Shown piece by piece: positions 45,270 to 56,300 of a stretch of 64,000 nt of DNA. The translations under genes and the position numbers were made by a program. The DNA comes from Anastrepha obliqua. Lineage: Eukaryota > Arthropoda > Insecta > Diptera > Tephritidae. Where the stretch lies: NCBI RefSeq assembly GCF_027943255.1, contig NC_072897.1, forward strand, positions 19,220,044 to 19,284,043, in the 5' to 3' direction. Each line of letters begins with the position of its first letter. Position 1 is the first letter of the stretch. The notes beneath the pieces were generated by a model, which was given only the letters and a program-made list of their open reading frames with translations, searched no databases and was not told where the DNA came from.

Positions 45270-45621
45270 ATATATATGCATTTGAACTGTGTTATGAGGC
45301 AGACCAAGAGATTTTTCTGTCCACATAAATGTGGATGGTAAGTGTTATATCTATTCAACACTTTATAGTATATGAATATACATACATACATAATAATTTA
45401 AAAAGTACAACAGATTGTTGAATACTAACCCATGATGTAAATGAATGGTTTACAAAGTTAATTTTAATATCAATACAATTTAGTTAATTAGATACTTAAA
45501 ATTTCACATTCATGCATGCATATACTTCGAATTAATTTATTCATCTCCCAAAAACTAATGCATTTGCGCATGCAAAATGCCGACGGCAAATAAGCATAAA
45601 AGAAAAATGTACAAGTATCTT
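45270..45621 (+). repeat. 350-bp direct repeat, copy 1
   Basis: Almost identical to 47117-47469 (only scattered substitutions). It includes GAACTGTGTTATGAGGCAG, CCACATAAATGTGGATGG and CATTCATGCATGCATATAC. No coding capacity. Confidence 0.85.
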
Positions 45622-45913
45622 TTGCCTAACACCAAATCATGGCATTTTACATTTCAATGCAAACGCTATATTTGATTCTGTTGACTACGCTCCGCTATGT
45701 TGACTTTTCCAAGGCCGTGGTGAAATAATAAAAATTTCTTAGCCACGTTATGTTAGCATTTGACATTGCCCATTCGTTCCTGAGCCTTCTCTATAAATTA
45801 CGTTCTCTGTCTTGTGTCCTTCATAGAGAATTGATTCATTTTCAGGCACACACATATGCAAATTCAAATACATATGCGAATTTATATACATATGCGTGTA
45901 CGTATGTATCGCT

Positions 45914-47110
45914 CACCCATATGAAGTGTTATATATTCAGAACACCATAACTTTTTTTGTGTGAAATTAGTTTTTATTGATTTCAAAGACAAAATTGTTC
46001 AAAAATGATTACAATTTTAAGATATATTCACTTTAACTCGATATGATCACCTTTTGCCTAAACTATAGCCCTCAAACGGTCAAAAAATGAGTTGCATGCT
46101 GCACGAATGTGATCTTGAGGTATTTGGGCCCATTCTCGTATAATAACTTTTTCCAGCCCATCCATCCTGGCATAGTTTTTAGTCCTCACCTTGCTCTACA
46201 AAATGGACCAGAGGGAATAGTCCATCGGATTTGCGTCTGGCGAATTCGAAAACCATTGTGTGAGCAAAATGAAGTGTGGAACATGACTTTTTAACCATTC
46301 TTGGTTCACAAGAGCTTTATGAGACGGTGCCGAGTCCTGTTGGAACGTCCATGGTCTACGACCGAAATGTTTGCGTGTCCACGGCTCTACAGCAGCTTCT
46401 AAAACATTTTTCCGATAATAAGTCGAATTCACTTTGACACCAGGCTCGATAAAAACGATTGGAGAGCGTCCATCAGCGGTCACTGCGACCCAAACCACTA
46501 CTTGCGATGGGAAATTGCTTCGAGTCGCCATACGTAGGCTCAAATTCTCGTACGAGCGTTCGGTCAAGTAAACACGATCGTTTTGAGTGTTTATGAACTG
46601 CTCAATCGGGAAATTGTTTTCATCAGAAAACACAATGTTATGAAATTCGTCACGTTCATGCAAGCGCAACAACTCCTTTGCTCTTTCGCACCAAACTTTT
46701 TTTTGCTGGGATTTAAGATCGTGTGGTTTTTGGAACTTGTAAGCCTTGACCTTGAGCTGATTTTTCAATATGCGTCGAATACTGTCTTGCGATATTTTCA
46801 GTTCTTTGGCCATTTTTCTTCCACTTCGACGTGGATTTCGTTCAAGTCGAGCCTTCACTTTCCGAACCGTTTCTGGCGTTGTTGGAGTTTTTTTTGTTCC
46901 ACCTCCATAGCGTTTTGCAATGCTACAAGTATCATTGTAACGTTTTATAGTGCGATACACAAACATTTTATTCACTTTGAGGTGACTGAGCTCACGAAAA
47001 ATGGCTGGTTGTGATTTCCAGCCAAATATAACGCAATCACACCATTACATTTGAATTCCATCACAGAAAAAAAAAAATCAACAAAACTTAGACGCAAATG
47101 CTTTTGATTG
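45914..47110 (-). pseudogene. maT (D37D) transposon, nearly full length
   Basis: The transposase frame runs 46975-46196 (259 codons). HTH region NPRRSGRKMAKELKISQDSI; first catalytic Asp in FHNIVFSDENNF; WVAVTADGRSPIVFIEPGV; second Asp in WTFQQDSAPSHKA; third in NSPDANPMDYSLW. I count 37 residues between the second and third Asp, the D37D signature of the maT family. A Glu codon became a stop after WSIL at 46196, and the last ~60 codons follow with a second stop. The inverted ends could not be defined with certainty. Confidence 0.85.
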
Positions 47111-47116
47111 AATATA

Positions 47117-47469
47117 CATATATGCATTTGAACTGTGTTATGAGGCAGACCAAGAGATTTTTCTGTCCACATAAATGTGGATGGTAGGTGTTATATCTAT
47201 TCAACACTTTATAGTATATGAATATACATACATACATAATAATTTAAAAAATACAACAGATTGTTGAATAGTAACCCATGATGTAAATGAATGGTTTATA
47301 AAGTTAATTTTAATATCAATACAATTTAGTTAATTAGATACTTAAAATTTCACATTCATGCATGCATATACTTCGTATTAATTTATTCATCTCCCAAAAA
47401 ATAATGCATTTGCGCATGCAAAATGCCGACGGCAAATAAGCATAAAAGAAAAATGCACAAGTCTCTTTT
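47117..47469 (+). repeat. 350-bp direct repeat, copy 2
   Basis: Same sequence and orientation as 45270-45621; the maT element lies between the two copies. It continues into TCTCTTTTGTTGGCC where copy 1 has TATCTTTTGCCTAAC. Confidence 0.85.
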
Positions 47470-47627
47470 GTTGGCCATAAAACGAAATTTTGGGGGTTTA
47501 TTGTAAATTTCTCCTATACGATTTTTCTTAGTTTTACTATACCTGCAAGTTGTACTAGGTCTCCATAAAAGTATAAAATCACTGTCGCACAGTGCTATCA
47601 ACCAAATTTTTAACTCACTCTGATTTC

Positions 47628-48235
47628 AGAGTAAGTTTTTAACTTTGCAGATACATATATACATATGTTTTTGCGCACTTTTTATCCTTTTGAGAACTAC
47701 ATACGTAAAGTAACATACTAGTTAACTATTTACCTACTATAAGAGAACAAAAAATAATCTTTTCGAAATTTTCTCTAGCATCGAAATGTCTTTTTTGTAG
47801 TAGCTGCTATTTTCTCCATCTTACTGTACGTTCCTACGCGCACTTAAAGACATATTTAGGTACATACATATATTGTCGCAAGCATATAGTATATACGGAG
47901 CCGAGACCATTCGACAAAACAAAAATTCACGATTCACCAAATATTGGCAAATATTTCTGTAAGAAATATTTCAGTATTGACTATTTTCGAATCGTCGTCA
48001 GTGATTTCTTCAATCATAGATATAGAATTTTGTCATCGTTGAGAAAAAATTGCAGATGGGCGGCTCGTTTTATGAATGAAAGCACTTAGCTCCTAGAAAT
48101 ATGAGCTCGATCTTATTAATGAATTTGTTTTTGTTGTGCTTTATAATATTTATTTGAAACTGTTAACGCCGCGACTTAAATAATCACGACCGCTCCGGCT
48201 GCGCCTACCAATGTATTTTCTTCTGGTAGTCACTA
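47628..48235. repeat. Unclassified repeat, copy 2
   Basis: Aligns with 33910-34157 plus 42826-43080 and carries no hAT at the equivalent position (near 47885-47895), so it is the empty-site version. About 85 bp of extra sequence (about 48137-48221) interrupts it relative to copy 1. Confidence 0.65.
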
Positions 48236-48382
48236 TGCCTAGAATCTTTTTTTTGTTTTATGGAGGTAGCAAAAAGCATTGGAAGCCGAAAAGTGTGAGA
48301 CTTGTCTTTCGACTCACCCACTAAAAACCCACCCCAGCTCCGTTTCCCTCCCGCGGGACGACCGTTAGGTAATACTTCTCGG

Positions 48383-48655
48383 GAGGGGGAGCGGCCCATT
48401 GCCTCTTCATGAAAATCTGCGCTGATGTTCAGCACGTCGCAGTTTGTTAATTACTTATCATTAAGTATTAATTCAGGAGAGAGCGGCCTATTGCCTCTAC
48501 TTGAAAATCTGCGCTGCTGTTCAGCGTGACGCAATTTGGTGATTCCTAATATCGTTAAGTATTACTAGGTACTACTTCACGGGAGGGGGTGTGACCTGTT
48601 GCCTCTACGTAACAATCTGCGCTGTTGTTCATTGCGACGCAGCTTGGTAATTACT
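48383..48655 (-). repeat. Three imperfect tandem repeats at the 3' end of the R1-clade LINE
   Basis: Units start near 48389, 48481 and 48591, each containing (on the plus strand) a TTGCCTCT block, ATCTGCGCTG and GCGACGCA- or GTCGCAG-like blocks. The third unit overlaps the last codons of ORF2. Confidence 0.75.
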
Positions 48656-50278
48656 ATCCTTGCCATGTTACTGACAGCGGACCAATGTTCTTCTGAGTCA
48701 AGCATGATATCTACTAGGTTGCTAACCATTATTGGCTTCCCCACCTTATCACTCAATTCTACTCTTTCCAGCTCGAAACGAGGGCAGACAAAGAAAACAT
48801 GTTCTGCATCTTCAACTAGACTGTCGCAAAGGGTGCAGTACGGGTCATCTTCGTGCTTAAATCTATGCAGATAAGCCTTAAAGCATCCATGCCCACTAAG
48901 TACTTGGGCAGGTAGAAATCTATCTGACCATGCTTTCGATTTATCCATCTTTTGATATTCGGGATCAATCGATATGTGCATCGTCCGTTCATGGAGTTCC
49001 GCCATTCCACCTGCCAAGTACGGATGCTTCGCTCCCGTTCAGTCCTTCGGTTAGTCAGCTGTGCCGGATCCGCTCGATGTTTTTTTATTTCGGCGAATTC
49101 GAGTGCAATCAGCTTAACTGATAGCATACCCGCTTAACTGGTAGCATACACTAATACAGCATCTTCCGATACTGTGCGGAATGCACAGCACACCCTGAGG
49201 GCACATAACCGGTATACCGATTTAATGCCTTTCATGTATGTGCTGCAGCTTGTTGCTTCGACCCAGGCTGGTACCGCATATAGCAAGATAGACGATACCA
49301 CACTGCTAAGCAACTTCCTAGAAGCCTGCTTAGGTCCTTTCGTATTCATTATAATACGTGTTAATGCAGTTACAGCCTTCGCTGCTTTATCGCTGGCGTA
49401 TGTTAGGTGCTGTTTAAAGCTCAACCTGTGGTCAATCATTACCCCAAGATATTTGATGTACAGGTTGGATTCTAGTGCGTGGTCACCTACTCCGAGATTT
49501 ACTGTTTCAACTATTTTCCTGCTACTGATGAGAATTGCCTCTGTTTTATGGTTTGCAAGGCCTAAACCACTAATGCGTCCCCAATCTTTTGTGATTTCGA
49601 CCGCTTGGTTGCAAATCGCTTCGCCTGGTTTAGGAATTTAGCAACGACTACGATTGCTATGTCATCAGCAAACCCTATGATTTGGGATCCTGGAGGTAGT
49701 TGGAGACGCAAAACTCCATCGTACATTATATTCCAGAGGAGTGGGCCCAACACTGACCCCTGTGGTACTCCTCCGGTTACTCTGTACCTTTTCATTCCTT
49801 CGTCGGTTTTGTATTGCAGCACTCTGTTAGTGAAGTAGCTTGCAACCAGGCAATACTCTTTATCTCCGTAGAGCCAGCGAGAACCTTCAATCGCTTTGTG
49901 AGCAATGCGCTTAACCGCTATAACAGCATCTGTGGTAGAGCGTGTTTTACGGAAGCCATATTGATGCAGCGATAACCCTCTGGCACTATCGATGGAAGAT
50001 TCCAGGCGATTTACAATTAGCCTCTCTAGTATTTTCCCTGCCGTTTACAGTAAGCATAGTGGGCGGTATCCTGAGAGATCTTCCGCCGGCTTAGACCCTT
50101 TTGGTATTAGCACTAGCTTTTGCAGTTTCCACTCTTTCGGGAATGTGCATTCTTCTAAGCAGGATTTGTAAACATCCACAAAGATTTCTGGATGTTTTTG
50201 GATTGCCAACTTAAGAGCTTCATTCGGGATCGCATCGGGCCCGGGTGCCTTATTGCCTTTGATCTGTTTGCAAATGTG
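48577..50278 (-). pseudogene. RT and C-terminal domain of the R1-clade ORF2
   Basis: RT blocks: KGNKAPGPDAIPNEALKLAI, LVLIPKGSKPAEDLSGYRPL, QYGFRKTRSTTDAVIAVKRI, then AIEGSRWLYGDKEYC, where the D-x-x-NAFN palm motif should lie but is missing; then VPQGSVLGPLLWNIMYDGVL and the catalytic IIGFADDIAIVVVAK. The thumb (LSFKQHLTYASDKAAKAVTA; SILLYAVPAW) and the tail LSGHGCFKAYLHRF with CTLCDSLVEDAEHVFFVCP follow. These tail motifs are characteristic of the R1 clade. Frames change near 49560, 49440 and 49020. Confidence 0.85.
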
Positions 50279-51463
50279 CTAAATTTCGTCAGCGTTGGCC
50301 AGGCATCGATTTCCATCGTCCTCCATACAGCTGGCCGCGTTGGCTGCGATGCCTTGCTGTTGGGGGAACAATGTTTTGACCACGTTGCGCAGAATAACCG
50401 GGCACGTCGTAGGCAGCGGTTTGAAGGCTTTTATTTTTTTCATCACCAGCTGGTATGCAAATCCCCATGGATTGCTGTCAGCATCTGTGCATAGTTTTTG
50501 GAAGCACTGGCGTTTGCTGCTCTTAATTGCATTTTTTAACGTTTTCCTTTTTTGTTTAAATAGGAGTCTGTTCCTTTCAAAGCTGGTCGTACCTGTCGAC
50601 CGCTGATATGTTCTTCTTGGTCTATTGCATTCTTCGCGCGCTGCAGAGATTTCTTCCGTCCACCAGTAAACGGGCTCTCTGTGGTTTTTATTAGCCCTTG
50701 TTTTACTCATAGCTGCATCACATGCTTTACTGAGCTGTCTTATGACTTGGTTAGTTTTTACAGCCGCATTTCCAGTAGGTGTAAAATTTGCCATCATTAT
50801 CTCGAACACTTCCGGGTCCAAAGTTCCCACCCGGTATCTGACCTCGTGCGAGTTAGAAGACTTCGGCCTATCATGTTTGCCTATAACGCAAAGTATTGCA
50901 AAGTGGCTAAGGGACCATCTCGTACTACTCACGAGGCTAGAGCTAACAAATGTCAGGTCGATTATTGACCCTTTCCCTGCTCTTTGGAATGTTTGCTGGT
51001 TCCCGGTATTCATAAGCGCTATGTCAAGCATAGCTGACGCTTCTAAAAGGGCTTTACCTCTAGGGGTGGTTCGAGGGCATCCCCAGTTCACTGCCCAAGC
51101 GATAAAGTCGCCAGCTACAATGACCGGACTATGATCTTTAATGTCATGTGCAAGTTCTTCCAGTGCGTGTATGGCTTCCGCTAGGGTTAAGCTAGGTGGA
51201 AGATAGCAGCTGTAAACAAACAGCTTAACAACACGGGCTCGTACATAGCCACGTGTTCCGCTTATATTCATCATTCGTGACCTAATCATTCCACAAATCC
51301 ATATAGCCGATTTGCCTGTTGTGTCGGATACCCAATCATTCCCATTTCCGTATTTATAGGGTTCGCTGAGTATTGCAATATCTATTTTGTGCTCTCGTAC
51401 AGACTGTTCGAGCAGGCTTTGAGCCTTCTCGCAGTGATTTAAATTCAGTTGGAGAAACTTCAT
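50279..51463 (-). CDS. Endonuclease domain of the R1-clade ORF2 (394-codon open frame)
   Basis: It starts MKFLQLNLNHCEKAQSLLEQ at 51463, with AILSEPYKYGNGNDW, SPVIVAGDFIAWAVNWGCP (the usual GDFNAW has Ile for Asn) and the final SNSHEVRYRV region. The linker to RT includes YWWTEEISAAREECNRPRR and ADSNPWGFAYQLVMKKIK. A stop after NADEI at 50279 cuts ORF2 just before the first RT block. The Asn-to-Ile change at a conserved metal/phosphate-binding position would probably abolish cleavage. Confidence 0.8.
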   Translation of the reverse strand: MKFLQLNLNHCEKAQSLLEQSVREHKIDIAILSEPYKYGNGNDWVSDTTGKSAIWICGMIRSRMMNISGTRGYVRARVVKLFVYSCYLPPSLTLAEAIHALEELAHDIKDHSPVIVAGDFIAWAVNWGCPRTTPRGKALLEASAMLDIALMNTGNQQTFQRAGKGSIIDLTFVSSSLVSSTRWSLSHFAILCVIGKHDRPKSSNSHEVRYRVGTLDPEVFEIMMANFTPTGNAAVKTNQVIRQLSKACDAAMSKTRANKNHREPVYWWTEEISAAREECNRPRRTYQRSTGTTSFERNRLLFKQKRKTLKNAIKSSKRQCFQKLCTDADSNPWGFAYQLVMKKIKAFKPLPTTCPVILRNVVKTLFPQQQGIAANAASCMEDDGNRCLANADEI

Positions 51464-52907
51464 TTATGTCGCATTTCTTTGAGTGCTCTTTGATATAAAG
51501 GGCACTTGTTGCTAGTCATCGCGTGTGCGGTGTCGCTTATTTGTTTCTTTTTGCAAATTAAGCAACTTGCTGTTTGGGTACTACTCTTCGCCTGGTGATC
51601 TTTACTGCCGTATTTAAAGCAGGACTTGGTGAAGTCGTCCGTACTTTTGCATCTCGCTGCGACATGCCCGTACTCCATGCACTTTAAGCACCTTTCTGGT
51701 CAAGTTTTTCTCGAATACGGCAGATAACTAGGCCAATCCGTATTTGGCCTGCTGCTGTAAGCTTAGTGGCGATCTCTGGTGTAACTTTAAGGGTCGCCGT
51801 TTGCGTCCCACCATAAGCTTTTCGCAAGTTAGCAACTGCAGACAAAGGCACCTTCAGTTCCTTTAATTGGCTAGTTATAGCTTCATGGACTTCGTCTTTC
51901 GTCGTGATTTCGTCGAGATCACGAATTTCGATTTGGCGTAGTTCAGTTAGTGTCCTTACTTCAACTACATCTCCTAAGGCAGCTTTAACTGCTTCGTTGA
52001 TCTTCAGAGTGCTTGGATCAGATGATCGCTCAAGCACCAGTAGCAAGTCCCCATTTGCAGTTTTCTTAACACCATATACTTTCGAGTTAAGCTACTGTAA
52101 ACATGGCTCTGTTTTCACACGTTTCAGAATGTCAGCGTATGAGACATTGCCAACGCTTTTCACAACGATCGCGTCTTTACGGGGCGGTCTCTGTCGCCTG
52201 CGATTTCCCCTCGTGCTTGCTTTGTCCCTTTGTTCCTCGTCTATTTTTGGAGTTTTATTGTTTCTTCCTTTACGGTTTTTCTTATTTATTACCATGTTCC
52301 ATCCTTCGGAGCTGGTTTGCTCTTTTGTTGATACCGGCGTTGCCTTCAGTGTTCCATCGCGGTCACCTTTACTCTTTTTTGTCGGGCTTTTCCGCGCAGC
52401 GACTATGTCTATAAATCTCTTTGGCGTACCATCCGTGACGCGCTTTAAAAGAGGCGATGGTTGCGTGCATTCATTTTTTGCTTCGACTACCACATTTTTT
52501 GTCCCTTTTAACATCCTTATTCTGGAAGTTAGAATCGACCTTTCTAACTTCTTATGGAGCTCAGAGATGCTCGAAACCCGATCACGCATTGGCTGGTTAA
52601 TATTACGCTTTGGGAGTTCCATCATCTCCGTTAGCTCTTTAATTTTAGCACTCATGCTGCGGTTGAGCTCTTCTGTTGTGGGCTCCTTTGCAACACTGCT
52701 GTACTGCATGCATGGTGACGCAGATCGGGTTCTTACAATCAACGGAGGCGAATGAGCCAGTCTCGAGCTCCTTTGAAAGGCGTTTTTTACCAGCTCGCCG
52801 CTGCTGTTACTGCCGTCTGCAGTCTCTTTTGGCAGATCCAATGATGGATTAATTGCTGCTATTTTAACTTCTTCTAGGGTGTTTCTATTATGTTTGCTTG
52901 TATTCAT
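51460..52907 (-). pseudogene. ORF1 (gag-like) of the R1-clade LINE
   Basis: Start MNTSKHNRNTLEEVKIAAIN at 52907. A helical region (ELTEMMELPKRNINQPMRDR) precedes a basic Lys/Arg segment, then a stop near 52089; the same frame resumes (YGVKKTANGDLLLVLERSSD, LRKAYGGTQTATLKV) to 51684. After a frameshift the zinc knuckles follow: CLKCMEYGHVAARC, CFKYGSKDHQAKS (second Cys replaced by Tyr) and CLICKKK. The final TGA overlaps the ORF2 ATG. It would coat the element's RNA. Confidence 0.85.
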
Positions 52908-53690
52908 AGTTCTTGGACCCCAACTCGTCAGCCGTTATCCCTATCCCGGTGCGTAGTCACTTGTTCATGATTCCATGGTTATCTTTGCAAGCAGGGAGGC
53001 CATGCGAGGGTTGACGAAGGCTCCTTATGAGAGCCTAAGTTCAGAGCTGAATCAGTGCTAACTAGGAATGTTACATCTAGACCTACGCCGACACTTAATG
53101 GCGATGGGATATGGAGCGTTCTTAGAGATTTGCCATAGTTTTAACGGGGTGGGGGCGGCTGCACCATTAGCCTGAATGCCATTCCACCTAGGTTTCACTC
53201 TGCTTACTAAAGAAACAGAATAGTGCAGCCGTCAGCTCGGGGCAGTATATTCCAAACATTTTCCAGTATATCGTAATTAAGACCTTACTGGGCTCGGTCT
53301 TAATGTAGATCGTATTAAATTAACAGCTGCCCCTAACATGGGGGACAGACGCTGACCAGGGAGCCGCCTAATATGAGTCAGTCGCTTCTGGATTTTTGTA
53401 TTTTCACCATGCCTTTGCATGATGAGGGGAACACTTATTTTATTAAAGGCGGTGTCGTTTCGCCTTTGTCACAGGAACCTCTTCGGATTAGCTAGCTTTT
53501 AGACCGCTTCCTCTGTTTCTGCCGCTCATTGTCGGGGGCTGCTTATTTGTTAGAACTTATTCGCAACTAACCTGCTACTACAGGCCGTCCGGCTATCCGC
53601 AACCTGCTGACCCCCAAGGTAGCTTAGAGCCCAGCTTAGTCGCCCGATCCCTGGGGAGCGCGACCTCCGCACATAGATATGTAAATATAT
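52908..53690 (-). promoter_or_regulatory. 5' untranslated region of the R1-clade LINE
   Basis: About 780 bp, GC-richer than the flanks, aligned in patches with 16574-17100 (CATGGTTATCTWTGC, GCAGGGAGGC, ATGCGAGGGTTGAC). Such regions hold the internal promoter; no precise start site was assigned. Confidence 0.55.
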
Positions 53691-53820
53691 GTATATACAT
53701 TGGCATATCCTAGGCAGGAACTCGATCATTCGGGTCTTTACTCCCTTATTATTGTATAATAAATATAAATAAAGCGATGTGTTGTCAGGTAGAGCACGGT
53801 TGCTTCAGTACATACATATG

Positions 53821-54498
53821 TGGTAGATCTCGTATAACGTCGCGGTAAAACTCTTCATCTTTTGAGGCTATCCACGGATCAAGCCATTATTTGATGTCTT
53901 CATATGAATGGAACTGCTCGTCAGCTAGACCATGTGCCATCGATCGGAACAGGTGATAATCGGACGGTGCAATATCTGGAGAATATGGCGCTTGGGGTGG
54001 GATTTCCCATTTCAGTGTTTTCAGGTAGAAAACCTACCTGAACAGGTTTGGCAACATGATGCCGAGCGTTATCATGCTGTAGAATCATTTTTTTATGCCT
54101 CTCCGCCTATTGCGGCCGCTTCTCATGCAGTGCTCGTCTCAATCGCATCAATTGAAGTCGATACCGATCCCCAGTGATACCGATCCCCCAGTCGCTTGGT
54201 TTTAACAGTTCATAATAAATAACACCAACTTGGTTTCATCAAATACATAGCAAAACATTCGCAGCGTGAATATTCGACCGAGACGACGTCGTAGAAGCAT
54301 TACCGGGCAGTCTCAATAACTTTCTTTTCTTTGGATTGCTGTAATGAATCCATTTTTTATCATCCGTCACGATGCGCTAAAGAAAACCCTTGTTCACAGG
54401 CGAAAAAACGACGCTAGACATCCCTTGGTTTTAACTTATAAGGAACCCAAGTCCCCTGTTTCTGAATCATTCCCAAAGCATGCAATCGCGGGGAAATG
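53821..54498 (-). pseudogene. mariner fragment, second copy
   Basis: The reverse complement of 26905-27590 of the plus-strand mariner with many shared blocks (CATTCATATGAAGAC, TCGGACGGTGCAATATCTGG on the plus strand). It covers the middle and C-terminal catalytic parts; both ends are missing. It carries small local duplications, e.g. AGGTAGAAAACCTACCT near 54024 and a repeated ATACCGATCCCC near 54160-54190. Confidence 0.85.
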
Positions 54499-54699
54499 GA
54501 TTGGTGGGTAATTCCTAATACAAAACCAAAAGTATATGATACCAAAACAAAATCACTAATGTGTCAAAGCAGTTTGTTTACCATATGTCTAAGGCTTGGC
54601 GACACCTATTGACAAACAGCGGGAACCTGGTTGTGCACCTAATATAAAGTTTTAAATTTACTAAATCGTACGCACCAAAATGTGAGGTCGTGGTTGTTT

Positions 54700-54770
54700 T
54701 TTTTGTTTTTTGTTTTGGTGGGAGAGGTAGGGTTCAAAATCCTTCGCACTTACTGCGAAATTGAATAACA
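54700..54770 (-). repeat. Possible 3' end of an R1-clade LINE
   Basis: TGGGAGAGGTAGGGTTCAAA and CCTTCGCACTTACTGCG resemble the 3' end at 13400-13440, followed by an A-rich run on the minus strand. No coding part is attached. Confidence 0.4.
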
Positions 54771-54934
54771 TTTCGTTTGTCAAAGAAACATAAAAATACA
54801 CTTTCATATGTCTTGCCAAATGCCGTCAGCAATTTGATTTCCTACAGAGCTAATATAGTGAATTTCGCCACACCACGGCGGCGGTTATATTCATTTTTGA
54901 CAATTCACATTATTCGTTGCTCGTGAGACTTCTC

Positions 54935-55365
54935 TCAATTTTATTTAAAAATTCTTCGAATTTATCAGGTGCATTGGCTTTGAAATCAATGTAAATGTTT
55001 GCATATGATTGAATCTTATATGGGAATAAATGCAAATGAATGCGGATAATTCGTTGTAAAGTGGTCCGAGCAATGCCCAACTGCTGAGAACGGCGATTTT
55101 GGGATGTCCTTGGCGACGCCTTGGTCGGTTTTAATGTGGCTTCTTTGGATTAGAAAGAGCATCACCAGTCGAAAATCTTTCGTACAAACGTTTAATGGTG
55201 TTCTTAGAGAGCACACTTTTCACATTATTTAATTTTTTATACGCTCGTTGAGTTTTCACAATTGACTTCTTTTGTTGAATGTAAATTTCAACAATTTCGA
55301 ACCGCTCGCGGGGCGTGTACCGATTACCATGGTAAAAATCTGCTTCGACTGACGCTTCCAACGCG
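54935..55365 (-). pseudogene. IS630-like transposase, N-terminal fragment
   Basis: Minus-strand codons MEASVEADFYHGNRYTPRER, FEIVEIYIQQKKSIVKTQRA and SKNTIKRLYERFSTGD form the first DNA-binding helix-turn-helix; RRSQQLGIARTTLQRIIRIH in a shifted frame is the linker, similar in kind to the 24.1-kb element. The catalytic domain is missing. The last ~58 bp (54935-54993) are repeated at 62174-62232. Confidence 0.75.
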
Positions 55366-55394
55366 GTATGTCATTAAGCGATTTGGCGTCTCTG

Positions 55395-56300
55395 TCAAAA
55401 GATACAGGGTTGCCAGATAGGTCCGTTGAATATTGGCAACCCGTTATGTTGTAGATATTCTTCGTTTATGAATTTTTTTATACTATTAAGTCCTTTTTCA
55501 ATTTCCTTCCTATCATCTTGTACAATATTTCTTATTTGTTTCATTGCCAAATTAAAATGTTCATTTATGTGTATTTGTTGATGCAACATTTCGTACGTTT
55601 GTGTAAAATGTTTTTGAATTGTCTGTCTGTCGTCACCGTCCATTGTGCCAAATGTCCATTTTGTTACAGTACTTATTGCGTTTACAAGTCCTCTCTTATG
55701 TTTTTTTTCTATTGGTATTTATGTCATTAACTTATTTTCGCTGGTAATAAGTCTGTTTGTAATACCTACATTTTTGTTATATTAATTGTCTTTACTTGTA
55801 AAGGGTGGCGCAAAATTAATCGGGTGGCGCAAAATTAACCATTCAACTTTTTACTAAACAAAAAAAAATTATTTTGAATGACGGAAATCTTTATTTTGAC
55901 CCTTACGTGCTCCATTGCTTGTCTGTTTGTATGCTGCAGCTGTCTAGCTCACAAGTGTCAAATATGATTGCCGTAGGACGATATTTGCAAATATTATAAA
56001 TCTTTCCATAATTGATTAATTTTGCGCCACCTGTTATAATATTTTCTGTCATTTCGTTAATAATATCTTCTATTTGTTTAACGTCAATTATATGAAGTAC
56101 TACATCACTGTCCTTAACTATGTCTTGGTCTCTTATTTGTATGTCAACAAATCCTGTTTGGTCAGCACTAATAGGTATCATAGTTAGTATCTGCAAAGAA
56201 CGATGCACAAAATCGGTCAAAATTGGCCCGACTGGGGATTGTAAAAGATCATCATTTTCTGACAGCTTTGACCTCGCTGAATCGAAAAATGACACTTAGA
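55395..56300 (-). pseudogene. env: env-like remnant of the 17.6/Tom-type element
   Basis: Two frames: 56295-55903, whose part downstream of 56196 includes LQILTMIPISADQTGFVDIQ and the segment ending CELDSCSIQTDKQWS, and 55643-55395 with MDGDDRQTIQKHFTQTYEML, then KGLNSIKKFINEEYLQHNG. The second resembles the region just after the cleavage site of insect retroviral-like envelopes. The gap between them (55644-55902) contains no usable frame. The first codons of the upper frame come from the palindrome, not from env. No membrane anchor is seen. Confidence 0.55.

Larger units (their letters stand above)
48360..53690 (-). mobile_element. R1-clade LINE, almost full length
   Basis: Minus-strand order: 5' untranslated region (53690-52908), ORF1, ORF2 with endonuclease, RT and Cys/His-rich C-terminus, and a 3' region with tandem repeats. 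Start of ORF2 overlaps the ORF1 stop as ATGA. Lesions: one stop and one frameshift in ORF1, one stop after the endonuclease, a deletion that removes the first RT palm motif, and frameshifts in the thumb. The 5' junction is roughly at 53690. Confidence 0.85.

Noticed and set aside
49174..49641. 155-codon plus-strand gene
   Set aside because: Antisense to the RT thumb of the R1-clade LINE, which has clear family motifs on the minus strand.
51904..52755. A 283-codon plus-strand gene
   Set aside because: It is the antisense shadow of ORF1 of the R1-clade LINE; hydrophobic low-complexity composition and no known motif.
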